From Micromonospora echinofusca (lineage in GTDB: Bacteria > Actinomycetota > Actinomycetes > Mycobacteriales > Micromonosporaceae), in NCBI RefSeq assembly GCF_900091445.1, contig NZ_LT607733.1, forward strand, positions 248,001 through 312,000: a DNA stretch of 64,000 bases. The letters run 5' to 3'. Below are positions 1 through 8,414 of the stretch, in pieces; within the stretch, counting starts at the first letter, position 1, and each line of letters starts with the position of its first letter. The notes beneath the pieces were generated by a model, which worked only from the letters and a program-made list of their open reading frames with translations, was not told the origin of the DNA and did not search any database. The translations under genes and the position numbers were made by a program.

Positions 1-1204
1 TGGAGGTCAGCTCGGGCAGGCCCATCGGCCCGCGCGCGTGCAGCTTCTGCGTGGAGATGCCGATCTCGGCGCCGAAGCCGAACTCACCCCCGTCGGTGAA
101 CCTGGTCGAGGCGTTGACCATCACGGCCGCCGCGTCCACCCGGGCCACGAACTCCCGGGCGGCGGTGGTCGAGTCGGTGACGATCGCCTCGGTGTGCCCG
201 GTGCCGTACCGCCGGATGTGCGCGACCGCCGCGTCGAGCGAGTCGACGACGGCGACCGCGATGTCGGCCGAGAGGTACTCGGTGGCGAAGTCCTCGTCGG
301 TGGCCGGCCGTACGGCGGCCGAGTGGGCGGCGACCCGCTCGTCGCCGTGCACGGTGACGCCGGCCTCGACGAAGGCGGCCAGCATCGGCGGCAGGAAGGC
401 GTCGGCGACGGCCGCGTGCACGAGCAGCGACTCGGCGGTGTTGCAGGTGGACAGCCGCTGGGTCTTCGCGTTGAGCGCGATCGCGACGGCCTTGGCGAGG
501 TCGGCGGCGGCGTCCACGTAGACGTGGCAGTTGCCGACGCCGGTCTCGATGACCGGCACGGTCGACTCCTCGACCACCGTGCGGATCAGGGACACGCCGC
601 CGCGCGGGATCAGCACGTCGACCAGGCCCCGGGCGCGCATCAGCTCCTTGACCGAGTCGCGGCTGCTGGCGTCGAGCAGCTGCACCGCGTCCGCCGGCAG
701 GCCGGCGTCGCCCACCGCGTCGCGCAGCACGGCGACCAGGGCGGCGTTGGAGTTGGCCGCCGACGACGAGCCGCGCAGCAGCGCCGCGTTGCCCGACTTC
801 AGGCAGATGCCGGCGGCGTCGACGGTCACGTTCGGGCGGGCCTCGTAGATGATGCCCACCACGCCGAACGGCACCCGGATCTGGCGCAGCTCCAGCCCGT
901 TGGGCAGGGTCGAGCCCCGGACCACCTCGCCCACCGGGTCCGGCAGCGCCGCCATCTGCCGCAGTGCGTCGGCGATGCCCGCCACCCGCCCCGCGCCGAG
1001 GGCGAGCCGGTCCAGCACGGCCGCGCTCAGCCCGGCCTCGCGCCCGGCCGCCAGGTCCGCCGAGTTCGCGGCCAGGATCTCCGGCGTACGCGCCACCAGC
1101 GCGTCGGCCATCGCCGTCAGCGCGGCGTCCTTCGTCGTACGCGTGGCGACGGCCAGCGCCTCCGCCGCCGTACGCGCCCGCCGGGCCTGCTCGCTCACGC
1201 TCAT
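1..1204 (-). CDS. proA: Gamma-glutamyl phosphate reductase, 3' end cut by window edge
   Basis: ProA reduces L-glutamyl 5-phosphate to glutamate 5-semialdehyde with NADPH, the second step of proline synthesis in the cytoplasm. Reading leftwards from the ATG at 1204, the protein starts [17 protein letters not shown] and carries the aldehyde-dehydrogenase-fold motifs of the family: [16 protein letters not shown] (about residues 110-125), [10 protein letters not shown], the catalytic cysteine in [12 protein letters not shown], and [17 protein letters not shown] near the end. About 401 codons are present; the family is usually about 415-420 residues, so only roughly the last 15 residues lie outside the window. 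It starts 10 bp after the proB stop, so proB-proA is one transcription unit. Identity is certain; the missing end cannot be judged. Confidence 0.96.
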   Translation of the reverse strand, partial: MSVSEQARRARTAAEALAVATRTTKDAALTAMADALVARTPEILAANSADLAAGREAGLSAAVLDRLALGAGRVAGIADALRQMAALPDPVGEVVRGSTLPNGLELRQIRVPFGVVGIIYEARPNVTVDAAGICLKSGNAALLRGSSSAANSNAALVAVLRDAVGDAGLPADAVQLLDASSRDSVKELMRARGLVDVLIPRGGVSLIRTVVEESTVPVIETGVGNCHVYVDAAADLAKAVAIALNAKTQRLSTCNTAESLLVHAAVADAFLPPMLAAFVEAGVTVHGDERVAAHSAAVRPATDEDFATEYLSADIAVAVVDSLDAAVAHIRRYGTGHTEAIVTDSTTAAREFVARVDAAAVMVNASTRFTDGGEFGFGAEIGISTQKLHARGPMGLPELTS

Positions 1205-1214
1205 CGCGCACTCC

Positions 1215-2315
1215 TCACAACAGCACGAGGTCGTCGCGGTGGACGACCTCCCGTTCGTACGCCGGGCCGAGCGCCGCGGCGAGTTCCGTGGTGGAGCGGC
1301 CGAGCAGCCCCGGCAGCTCGACCGCGTCGTAGTTGACCAGTCCCCGGGCTACCGGCGCTCCCTCGGCGTCCACCAGGTCGACCGGGTCGCCGGCGGTGAA
1401 CGCCCCGTCTACGGCCGTGATGCCGGCGGGCAGCAGCGACTTGCGCCGGCCCACCACCGCCGCTACCGCGCCCGGGTCGAGGTGCAGCCGGCCCCGGGGC
1501 GAGGTGGCGTGGGCGAGCCAGAAGAGCCGGGCGGTCGGGCGCCGGCGGCTGGGGTGGAACAGGGTGCCGACGGGCTCGCCGGCCAGCGCCGGGGCGGCCA
1601 GCGGCGCGGCGGTCAGCACCACCGGGATGCCGAACCCGGTGGCGATCCGGGCCGCCTCCACCTTCGTCACCATGCCGCCGGTGCCCACGCCGGCCCGGCC
1701 GGCGCCGCCGATGGCGACCCCGGTCAGGTCCCGCTCGTCGTGCACCTCGCTGATCCGGCTGGAGCCCGGACGGGCGGGATCGCCGGTCCAGAGGGCGTCC
1801 ACGTCGGAGAGGAGCACCAGCAGGTCGGCGTGGACGAGAGCGGCGACGAGGGCGGCCAGCCGGTCGTTGTCGCCGAACCGGATCTCCTCGGTGGCGACCG
1901 TGTCGTTCTCGTTGACGATCGGCACCGCCCGCAGGTCGAGCAGTTTGCGCAGGGTGCGGTACGCGTTGCGGTAGTGCGCCCGCCGGGTCACGTCGTCGAC
2001 GGTGAGCAGGACCTGTCCGACGGTCAGCCCGTGCCGGGCGAAGGCGGTCGCGTACCGGCCGATCAGCAGGCCCTGCCCGACGCTGGCGGCGGCCTGCTGG
2101 GTGGCCAGGTCGCGCGGGCGCCGGGACAGCCCCAGCGGCGCGAGGCCGGCGGCGATCGCGCCGGAGCTGACCAGCACGACCTCCCGGCCCTCGGCGGCGA
2201 GCGCGCCCAGGGTGCCGACGAGCGCGTCGACCCGCCCGTCGTCCAGCCCGCCCTCGGCGGTGGTCAACGAGGAGGATCCGATCTTGACGACGACCCGCCG
2301 GGCCGCCGTGACCAT
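1215..2315 (-). CDS. proB: Glutamate 5-kinase
   Basis: ProB phosphorylates glutamate to L-glutamyl 5-phosphate, the first and feedback-regulated step of proline synthesis. The 366-residue protein begins [19 protein letters not shown], the N-terminal amino-acid-kinase signature, followed by [21 protein letters not shown] and [12 protein letters not shown] (substrate loop) and [12 protein letters not shown]. From about residue 270 a C-terminal PUA domain follows, as in the long bacterial ProB form; total length matches the family. An in-frame GTG three codons upstream (2324) is an alternative start. In many actinobacteria obg precedes proB; here the gene is instead divergent from an alkyltransferase-like gene 70 bp away. 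proA follows after 10 bp. Confidence 0.95.
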   Translation of the reverse strand: MVTAARRVVVKIGSSSLTTAEGGLDDGRVDALVGTLGALAAEGREVVLVSSGAIAAGLAPLGLSRRPRDLATQQAAASVGQGLLIGRYATAFARHGLTVGQVLLTVDDVTRRAHYRNAYRTLRKLLDLRAVPIVNENDTVATEEIRFGDNDRLAALVAALVHADLLVLLSDVDALWTGDPARPGSSRISEVHDERDLTGVAIGGAGRAGVGTGGMVTKVEAARIATGFGIPVVLTAAPLAAPALAGEPVGTLFHPSRRRPTARLFWLAHATSPRGRLHLDPGAVAAVVGRRKSLLPAGITAVDGAFTAGDPVDLVDAEGAPVARGLVNYDAVELPGLLGRSTTELAAALGPAYEREVVHRDDLVLL

Positions 2316-2385
2316 GTCGCGCACCCGCCCATTCTGCGTGGTCGGTCCCGGCGGACTCCGGCGCCTTCTCATATCGTGGCCGGTC

Positions 2386-2697
2386 GTGAGACCTGACGAG
2401 TACGTCGAGGCGGTGCTGGAGCTCGTCGAGCGGATCCCGCCCGGCCGGGTGATGTCGTACGGGGCGGTCGCCGACGCGCTGGCGGAACGCTCGGGGCGGG
2501 CGTCGGCGCGGCTGGTCGGTTCGATCATGGCCCGGCACGGCGGGGGCGTGCCCTGGTACCGGGTCGTGAACTCGGCCGGCCGCCTGCCGCCCGGGCACGA
2601 GCGGGAGGCGCGGGAGCGGCTGCGCGCCGAGGGCACGCCGCTGCGCGGCACCGGGGTGGACATGACGGCGAGCTGGTCCCCCGAGGAGGGGATGTGA
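2386..2697 (+). CDS. Alkyltransferase-like (ATL) DNA-repair protein, MGMT-fold without the acceptor cysteine
   Basis: This 103-residue protein is the DNA-binding domain of the Ada/MGMT methyltransferase family. It shows IPPGRVMSYGAVADAL (winged helix, about residues 14-30) and the arginine-finger helix. Where a true methyltransferase has PCHRV, this protein reads PWYRVVNSAGR, so the alkyl-accepting cysteine is replaced by tryptophan. That is the hallmark of ATL proteins, which bind O6-alkylguanine and flag it for nucleotide excision repair instead of repairing it directly. The length (about 100 residues) also fits ATLs. The start is a GTG at 2386 without a clear ribosome binding site; a TATCGT hexamer lies 8 nt upstream, compatible with a leaderless message. 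It diverges from proB and is followed 32 bp later by a transporter. Confidence 0.85.
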   Translation: MRPDEYVEAVLELVERIPPGRVMSYGAVADALAERSGRASARLVGSIMARHGGGVPWYRVVNSAGRLPPGHEREARERLRAEGTPLRGTGVDMTASWSPEEGM

Positions 2698-2721
2698 CCC
2701 GTGCCATAACGTGAGTAACAT
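2693..2721 (+). promoter_or_regulatory. Putative promoter for the GPH transporter
   Basis: A TGTGAC hexamer (2693-2698) and a TAACAT hexamer (2716-2721) are separated by 17 nt. The -10 ends 8 nt before the ATG at 2730 and no Shine-Dalgarno is visible, so transcription would start at or next to the start codon (leaderless). The -35 overlaps the end of the upstream gene. This is a pattern-based inference. Confidence 0.4.
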
Positions 2722-2729
2722 TCGGCGCC

Positions 2730-4148
2730 ATGGACGCGCCGTCGGGTGGAGCAGGTCCGGTCGCTGGCGCGCTGCCGCGCCGGGTGCACGCCGGTTACGC
2801 ACTCGGATCGCTGGCCACCGGCGCGTTCGGCACCGTGCCCGGCCTGCTCCTGCTGCCGTACCTGACCGACACCCTCGGCGTCGCGGCGGGCGCGGCCGCC
2901 CTGCTGGTGCTCCTGCCGAAGGCGTGGGACGTGCTGGTCAACCCGGTCGCCGGCCGGATTTCCGACCGCACCCGCTCGCGCTGGGGCGCCCGCCGGCCGT
3001 ACCTGCTGGTCGCCGGGCTCGCCCTCGGCGTGCTCTTCGCCGCCATCTTCGCCGCGCCGTTCGGTGCCGGGCCGGCCGCCGGGGCGTACGTGGCGGTCGC
3101 CTTCCTCGCCACGGCCACCGCGTTCGCCTTCTTCCAGGTTCCGTACGTGGCGATGCCGGCGGAGCTGACCGACGACTACGCCGAACGTACCCGCCTGATG
3201 AGCTGGCGGATCGCGGTGCTGGCGCTGGCCATCCTGGTCTCCGGCGCGGTGGCCCCGCTGGTGCGCGACGCCGGCGGCGGAGGCCTGCCCGGGCACCGCT
3301 GGATGGGCCTCTTCGTCGCCGGGCTGATCGTGCTCGGCGCGGTCGGCGCGTTCCTCGGCACCCGGTCCGCCCCCGGTGGCACGGTGGCGGAGAGCGAGCC
3401 GACGCTGCGCGCCCAGCTCGCCGTCGTCGCCGGCAACCGGCCGTTCCGGGCGCTGCTGGTCTGCTTCGTGGTGCAGTCCGCCGGGGTCGCCACCGTCCTC
3501 GCCGGGGTCAACTACTTCGCCGAGCAGATCCTGCGCGACCCCGGGGGCGGGCCGACCATCCTGTTCGCCTGCTTCGTCGCGCCGGCGCTGCTGGTGATGC
3601 CGCTCTGGACCCGGGTCGGCGCGCGGGTCGGCAAGCTCGCCGCCCTGGTCGCGGCGTCGCTGATCTTCGCGGCGGGCGCGCTGGCCCTGGTCGCCGCCCC
3701 GGTGCTGCCCGCCCTCGCGGTCTACCCGCTGGTGGCGCTGATCGGCGTCGGCTACGCCGGGCAGCAGGTGTTCGCCCTCGCCATGCTCCCGGACTGCATC
3801 GCGTACGACACGGCGCGTACCGGCCGGCGGCAGGCCGGCGTCTTCACGGGGGTCTGGACGGCCGGCGAGACCTTCGGGCTGGCCCTCGGGCCGGGCATCT
3901 TCGGCCTGGTGCTCCAGCTCACCGGCTACGTCTCCTCCGACACCGGCACGGCGGCCACCCAGTCCGACACCGCCCGACTGGGCATCCTGATCGGCTTCAC
4001 GGTCCTCCCCGCCCTCCTGGTGGGCCTGGCGGTCCTCTTCCTCCGCCCCTACGACCTGACCTCGGCCCGCCTGGCCGCCGAGCCCGACCCGACCCCCCAC
4101 ACCCACCCGGCCGATCATGCGGTTGTGGTGGGGGACGAAAGCCGCTGA
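2730..4148 (+). CDS. GPH-type (MelB-like) MFS transporter
   Basis: A 472-residue integral membrane protein with about twelve hydrophobic segments, predicted to move a small solute across the cytoplasmic membrane with a cation. The stretch WDVLVNPVAGRISDRTRSRWGARRPYL (about residues 70-96, quoted here in part) resembles the loop 2-3 signature of glycoside-pentoside-hexuronide:cation symporters, including the conserved Asp-Pro/Asn-Pro turn and the R-x-x-RWGxRRP element. A second family-like segment, YAGQQVFALAMLPDCIAYD, lies near residue 350. The substrate cannot be read from sequence. It starts 32 bp after the ATL gene and ends 27 bp before a PLP enzyme on the same strand, so transporter and enzyme may be co-expressed. 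Confidence 0.85.
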   Translation: MDAPSGGAGPVAGALPRRVHAGYALGSLATGAFGTVPGLLLLPYLTDTLGVAAGAAALLVLLPKAWDVLVNPVAGRISDRTRSRWGARRPYLLVAGLALGVLFAAIFAAPFGAGPAAGAYVAVAFLATATAFAFFQVPYVAMPAELTDDYAERTRLMSWRIAVLALAILVSGAVAPLVRDAGGGGLPGHRWMGLFVAGLIVLGAVGAFLGTRSAPGGTVAESEPTLRAQLAVVAGNRPFRALLVCFVVQSAGVATVLAGVNYFAEQILRDPGGGPTILFACFVAPALLVMPLWTRVGARVGKLAALVAASLIFAAGALALVAAPVLPALAVYPLVALIGVGYAGQQVFALAMLPDCIAYDTARTGRRQAGVFTGVWTAGETFGLALGPGIFGLVLQLTGYVSSDTGTAATQSDTARLGILIGFTVLPALLVGLAVLFLRPYDLTSARLAAEPDPTPHTHPADHAVVVGDESR

Positions 4149-4175
4149 CCCGCATGGAAAGGGCACCGCAACTCC

Positions 4176-5759
4176 ATGATCGACGACGAAGCTGACCGGC
4201 GGGCGCTGCCCGGGAACGGCCTGCCCGCCGAGCGCGTGTTGGCGGAGGTACGGGCGCTGCGCGCCGCCGACCGGCCCACGCACGGGGGACGGCTGTTCGC
4301 CTACGTCTACGACCCGGCGGTGCCCGGCCTGGACGAGCTGGCCGCCGCCGCGTACGCCGGCAGCGCCCACGTCAACGGGCTCGACCCGACCGCCTTTCCG
4401 TCGCTGCTGGCGATGGAGAACGCGCTGGTCGGTGCGGCCGCGCGGCTGCTCGGCGGCGGCCCCGGCAGCGCCGCACCGGACGTCGTCGGCAGCGTCACCA
4501 GCGGCGGCACCGAGTCGCTGATCCTGGCCGTGAAGGCCGCCCGCGACGCCCACCCGGAGATCGCCGCGCCCCGGATCGTGGTGCCGGCCAGCGCGCACGC
4601 CGCGTTCGCCAAGGCGGCGCACTACCTGCGGGTCGCCGTGGACACGGTGCCCGTGTCGGCGTCGACGCTGCGGCCGGCCGCCGCCGACGTGGCAGCCGCC
4701 ATCGGCCCCGACACGGTGCTGGTGGCCTGCTCCGCCCCCTCGTACGCGCACGGCGTCGTCGACCCCGTCGCCGAGATCGCCGGGGCCGCCGCCACGGCCG
4801 GGGTGCGCTGCCACGTCGACGCCTGCTTCGGCGGCTGGACCCTGCCGTATCTGCGCCGGCTCGGGGTGGACGTACCGCCGTTCGACTTCGCCGTCGCGGG
4901 GGTCACCTCGATCTCCGTGGACCTGCACAAGTACGCGTACGCCCCAAAGGGCGTGTCCGTGCTGCTGCACCGCGACGCGGCGCTGCGCGCCCCGCAGTAC
5001 TTCGCGTACGCGGACTGGCCCGGCTACACGATGGTGAACCCGGTCATCGCCTCCACCCGCTCCGGCGGGCCGATCGCCGCCGCGTACGCCACCCTGCGGC
5101 ACCTCGGCGACGACGGGTACCTACGGCTCGCGGCGGCCACCCGGGACGCCGTCGCCGGCCTGGCCGACGCCGTGCGCGCGGCCGACGGGCTGCGGCTGAT
5201 GGCCGAGCCGGAGTCGACCGTGGTCTGCTTCACCGCCACCGACGCGGGTCTCGACCTCTTCGTGCTGGTCGACGAGCTGGCCGCCCGCGGCTGGCACACC
5301 CAGCCCCAGCTGTCGTACGCCGATCTGCCGCCGAGCGTGCACCTGACGGTGACGGCCGCGGTGGCGCCGCGGGTGGCCGAGTTCGGCCCGGACCTCGCCG
5401 CCGCCGTGGCCGCCACCCGGGCCGCCGGGCCGGTGGCGCTCCCCGCCGAGCTGCTGGCCCTCGCGACCACGCTGACCCCTGACGCGCTCACCCCCGACCT
5501 GGTCGCCGGCCTGGCCGCCGGACTGGGCCTGACCGGCCCCGCACCCACCGCCGCCGACTCCGCCGGTGCCGAAGAGGCCGCAGGCCCCGCCGCCCCCGCC
5601 GACTTTGCCGGCGACGGCGACGGCGCCAGCGCCAGGACCGCCGCGCCGCCGCCCGGGCGGATGGCGGTGGTGAACACCCTGCTCGACGCCGCGCCGCCGG
5701 CGCTACGGGAACGGCTGCTGGTGGAGTTCGTCGGCCTGCTGCAACGCCCCACCTGGTGA
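4176..5759 (+). CDS. PLP-dependent lyase/decarboxylase, sphingosine-1-phosphate-lyase-like
   Basis: A 527-residue fold-type I PLP enzyme. Recognisable elements in order: HVNGLDPTAFPSLLAMEN (about residues 67-84), the phosphate-binding VGSVTSGGTESLILAVKAAR (about 107-126), HVDACFGGWTLPYL (PLP ring aspartate), and the Schiff-base motif SVDLHKYAYAPKG with Lys252. These match sphingosine-1-phosphate lyase and related group II decarboxylases. The catalytic core ends near residue 430; the rest is an Ala/Pro-rich tail of roughly 95 residues closing with a short LLDAAPPALRERLLVEFVGLLQ helix. The substrate is not determinable: a phosphorylated long-chain base, tyrosine or glutamate type amino acids are all possible. 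It is 27 bp downstream of the transporter and converges on the sigma-factor partner gene. Confidence 0.82.
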   Translation: MIDDEADRRALPGNGLPAERVLAEVRALRAADRPTHGGRLFAYVYDPAVPGLDELAAAAYAGSAHVNGLDPTAFPSLLAMENALVGAAARLLGGGPGSAAPDVVGSVTSGGTESLILAVKAARDAHPEIAAPRIVVPASAHAAFAKAAHYLRVAVDTVPVSASTLRPAAADVAAAIGPDTVLVACSAPSYAHGVVDPVAEIAGAAATAGVRCHVDACFGGWTLPYLRRLGVDVPPFDFAVAGVTSISVDLHKYAYAPKGVSVLLHRDAALRAPQYFAYADWPGYTMVNPVIASTRSGGPIAAAYATLRHLGDDGYLRLAAATRDAVAGLADAVRAADGLRLMAEPESTVVCFTATDAGLDLFVLVDELAARGWHTQPQLSYADLPPSVHLTVTAAVAPRVAEFGPDLAAAVAATRAAGPVALPAELLALATTLTPDALTPDLVAGLAAGLGLTGPAPTAADSAGAEEAAGPAAPADFAGDGDGASARTAAPPPGRMAVVNTLLDAAPPALRERLLVEFVGLLQRPTW

Positions 5760-5760
5760 G

Positions 5761-5800
5761 CGGCGGCGGCGTCCACCGCGCCGGGTGGACGCCGCCGCCG
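5761..5800. terminator. Bidirectional hairpin between convergent genes
   Basis: CGGCGGCGGCGTCCACC (5761-5777) and its exact complement at 5784-5800 form a 17-bp stem with a 6-nt loop. It fills the 43-bp gap between the converging PLP enzyme and the membrane protein gene. There is no U-tract, which is common for high-GC actinobacterial terminators. Confidence 0.65.
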
Positions 5801-5802
5801 GA

Positions 5803-6990
5803 TCATCCGTCCACCCGCAGGTCGATCTGGTTGTCCCCGGGTGCCAGGTCCGGCCAGTAGCGGTGGTCGGCGCTGTGGTGGACCACCCGGGCCGACACGT
5901 CCGCCCCCGGACCCTCCGGCTCGACGCGGAAACGGAAGGTCCAGCTCCGGCGCTCCCCGGCCGGCACCCCGTCGGTCAGGCACGGCGGCCAGTCCGACCT
6001 TCCCCGGGCCGACTCGCACCGGTCCCAGTCGCCGCCGTCGGGCGTGCCGACGCGCTCCAGCTCGTGGAAGGCGACACGGTCCGCGTCGACGGAACCCCGG
6101 TTGGTCACGGTCACCGTCACCGTGCCCCGCCGCCGGCCGAGCTGGTCCGCCGGCTCGAGGACGAGTGGCCCGGCGGAGATCGCCAGGTCGGTGAGGCGGG
6201 AGTCCCGGCCCCAGGTGGTCGGCCCGGCGGTCTGGGTGAACCGCTCGCCGTCCCAGCCGTACGTCCGCCACTGCTGTCGCGCCCAGTACGCCGGGATGCT
6301 GCAACAGGGCTGGATGTCGGCGACCTGGATGCGGACCTTCCCACCGGCCACGGCGACGGCACGGACGTCCTCGAAGCCGCCGTCGCCCTTCTCGTGCGTC
6401 CGGGCCACCCGGCCCAGCGTGACGATCCGCCCGGCGGCGTCCCGGTCGAAGGCGACCACCTGCTTCGCCGACGCCTCGCCGATGCGGCAGCCGAGCAGGG
6501 CCAGCGTCTCGGTGGCGCCGTCGGCGTCGACGTCGCCGTGCGTGACGCTGATCAGGTACGGCCGGTCCACCTCCGTCGTGGCGGCGGGAAGCAGGGTGAC
6601 CCGCGTGGTGTCGGCGCAGCTCCGGCCGGCCCACGCCGGCAGGTCGAGTGCGACGGCGCGTAGCTGCCGTCCGGTGATCCGGCCGTCCGGCGCGGTCGGT
6701 GCCGACGGTGACCGCGACGCGTCGGGAGAGGGTTCGGGCGACGGGGACCACGTCGGGCCGGCCGTCGGTGTGGCCGCTGGCGGCCCCGGGGGCGCGGCGT
6801 CCCGCAGCGCCGCGACGGCGGCGATCGGGGCCACCACCAGCGTGACGGCGAGGGCCCCGGTCGCGACGGTGGCGCGGCGGCGACGCCGCAGCGTGCGCCG
6901 GGCCGCGTCCGGACCCGGACCGTCGATCCGGTCCGTCAGATCTCCGCGGTACGCGGCGAAGCGCGCCCGCAGCGGGTCCTGCTCAGGCAT
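5803..6990 (-). CDS. Membrane-anchored extracytoplasmic protein paired with an ECF sigma factor
   Basis: A 395-residue protein with a cytoplasmic N-terminus (about 40 residues rich in Arg: RRTLRRRRRATVA), one transmembrane segment (GALAVTLVVAPIAAVAAL, about residues 45-62), a Pro/Ser/Thr linker and a large outer domain. The C-terminal third (GTVTVTVTNRGSVDADRV onward) looks like a beta-sandwich of the CARDB type. Several cysteines (CADTT, LLGCRI, QPCCSI, DRCES, PPCLT) suggest disulfides outside the cell. The ATG lies inside the end of the sigma gene (8-bp overlap), so the two are translationally coupled. By position it may act as anti-sigma or as a sensor, but no zinc anti-sigma (ZAS) or other known anti-sigma motif is visible, so the role is inferred. 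Confidence 0.7.
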   Translation of the reverse strand: MPEQDPLRARFAAYRGDLTDRIDGPGPDAARRTLRRRRRATVATGALAVTLVVAPIAAVAALRDAAPPGPPAATPTAGPTWSPSPEPSPDASRSPSAPTAPDGRITGRQLRAVALDLPAWAGRSCADTTRVTLLPAATTEVDRPYLISVTHGDVDADGATETLALLGCRIGEASAKQVVAFDRDAAGRIVTLGRVARTHEKGDGGFEDVRAVAVAGGKVRIQVADIQPCCSIPAYWARQQWRTYGWDGERFTQTAGPTTWGRDSRLTDLAISAGPLVLEPADQLGRRRGTVTVTVTNRGSVDADRVAFHELERVGTPDGGDWDRCESARGRSDWPPCLTDGVPAGERRSWTFRFRVEPEGPGADVSARVVHHSADHRYWPDLAPGDNQIDLRVDG

Positions 6991-7543
6991 GGCCGACTCC
7001 CTCCGGGTTCTCGTCGAGCAGGGTGGCCAGGGCGGCGCGGCCCCGGTGCAGCCACGACTTGACCGTGCCCTCCGCGACCCCCTCCTGCGCCGCGATCTGG
7101 GCGACGGACATGTCGGCCAGGTAGTGCAGGACGACGGCCCGCCGGTGGTTCGCCGGCAGCGCCGCGAGTGCCCTCTCGATGTCCACCCGGTCCGGCGTAG
7201 GTCCCGCGACCTGCGTCTCCACCCGCCGCTGTCGCAGCAGGTGGCCGCGGGCGGTACGCAGCCGACGCCACCGGCTGCGCGCGAGGTTCCAGGCCACCCG
7301 CCGGATCCAGGCCACCGGGTCGTCGTAACGGGCCAGCCGGTCCCACCGGGCGAGCGCCCGGCAGAACGCCTCCTGGGCCAGGTCCTGGGCCTGGCCCAGG
7401 TCGCCGGTGTACGCGCAGAGTTGCGCGGTGACACCCCGGAAGTGCGCGTGGTAGAAGTCGTCGAAGGTGATCGGCGTCCCGCCCTCGGCGGCCCGCGCGT
7501 CGACCGTCGGGGGTGGTTCGTTGGCGCGGGCTCCCATCGTCAC
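6983..7543 (-). CDS. ECF RNA polymerase sigma factor, SigE family (TIGR02983 type)
   Basis: A 186-residue group IV sigma factor that would redirect RNA polymerase to a small regulon. Region 2 shows FDDFYHAHFRGVTAQLCAYTG and the core-binding/-10 element DLAQEAFCRALARWDRL, followed by DDPVAWIRRVAWNLARSRWRR. Region 4 shows LPANHRRAVVLHYLADMSVAQIAAQEGVAEGTVKSWLHRGRAAL with its helix-turn-helix. This is typical of the actinobacterial SigE family of ECF factors. GTG at 7543 was chosen because GGGGAGGG (7553-7560) sits 9 nt upstream; a GTG at 7549 and an ATG at 7537 are alternatives in the same frame. It overlaps the membrane-protein gene by 8 bp, and the promoter must lie in the 160-bp gap facing nuoB. 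Confidence 0.9.
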   Translation of the reverse strand: MTMGARANEPPPTVDARAAEGGTPITFDDFYHAHFRGVTAQLCAYTGDLGQAQDLAQEAFCRALARWDRLARYDDPVAWIRRVAWNLARSRWRRLRTARGHLLRQRRVETQVAGPTPDRVDIERALAALPANHRRAVVLHYLADMSVAQIAAQEGVAEGTVKSWLHRGRAALATLLDENPEGVGHA

Positions 7544-7705
7544 TGTCACTGTCCCTCCCCGTTCGAGCCACCGTGGCTGTCTGGCGGCGGTAACACTCCA
7601 CCGGGCTCCGGCCGGTTGCGGCCGGCGCGGTCGTGGATCCGACGGCGACCCGCGGCCGCCGACGGGTCGACCGGTGCCGCCGCGGGCTGTGGTTGACTTG
7701 GGGCG

Positions 7706-8287
7706 GTGCTCGGGAAGGGGGCGGTCGTGCAGGTGCCGGGAGTGCTCGGTGAGCCGATCCGGTTCGTGCTGAACTGGGGCCGCCGCTACTCGCTCTGGGT
7801 CTTCAACTTCGGCCTGGCCTGCTGCGCGATCGAGTTCATCGCCACCAGCATGGGCCGGCACGACTTCATGCGGCTGGGCGTGATCCCGTTCGCGCACGGG
7901 CCCCGGCAGGCCGACCTCATGGTCGTCTCCGGGACGGTCACCGACAAGATGGCCCCCGCGATCAAGCGGCTCTACGACCAGATGCCCGAGCCGAAGTACG
8001 TCATCTCGTTCGGTGCGTGCTCCAACTGCGGCGGCCCCTACTGGGACTCGTACTCGGTGACCAAGGGCGTCGACCAGCTCATCCCGGTCGACGTCTACGT
8101 GCCCGGCTGCCCGCCCCGGCCCGAGGCGCTGCTGCACGGCATCCTGCGTCTCCAGGAGAAGATCGCCGCCGAGCAGTCCGGCATCGGCGGCGTGCCCCGG
8201 CCCGACGCGCTCGCCGCGCCGGTCGACGCCGCGCCCCGCCCGGTGGAGTCCCTCACCGCGCCCCCGGTACGGCCCCCGGCCGACTGA
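7706..8287 (+). CDS. nuoB: NADH-quinone oxidoreductase subunit B
   Basis: NuoB carries iron-sulfur cluster N2, the last electron carrier before quinone in complex I. The 193-residue protein has all four cluster ligands in [19 protein letters not shown] and [14 protein letters not shown]. The C-terminal 35 residues are a Pro/Ala-rich tail beyond the conserved core. A GTG at 7706 gives the longest form; a GTG at 7727 follows AAGGGGG at about 5 nt and may be the true start. It is the first gene of a reduced nuo locus, but the next nuo gene (nuoC) is 3.6 kb away, separated by three non-nuo genes. No nuoA precedes it; a divergent sigma factor does. Confidence 0.93.
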   Translation: MLGKGAVVQVPGVLGEPIRFVLNWGRRYSLWVFNFGLACCAIEFIATSMGRHDFMRLGVIPFAHGPRQADLMVVSGTVTDKMAPAIKRLYDQMPEPKYVISFGACSNCGGPYWDSYSVTKGVDQLIPVDVYVPGCPPRPEALLHGILRLQEKIAAEQSGIGGVPRPDALAAPVDAAPRPVESLTAPPVRPPAD

Positions 8288-8317
8288 ACGACCCACCCAC
8301 TCCGCGCCAGCCGAGGT

Positions 8318-8372
8318 GATCAAGAGGTTTGGTCGCGGCGTGGAGATCGAACCGCACCGAAACCTCTTGATC
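8318..8372. terminator. 13-bp inverted repeat in a convergent gap
   Basis: GATCAAGAGGTTT (8318-8330) is repeated as its exact complement AAACCTCTTGATC (8360-8372) with a 29-nt loop. It sits in the 127-bp gap between nuoB and the convergent VOC gene and would work as a terminator for both. The A/T-rich stem ends are unusual in this DNA, so it may instead be a dispersed palindromic repeat. Confidence 0.5.
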
Positions 8373-8414
8373 GACGGTACGCACAGTTCGGCGGGCCACC
8401 ATCGGGTCGAGGCG

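Noticed and set aside
1215..5102. Minus-strand frame joining proB with 900 extra upstream codons
   Set aside because: Only the last 366 codons are ProB; the rest is antisense of the transporter and PLP genes with Gly/Arg-rich nonsense composition.
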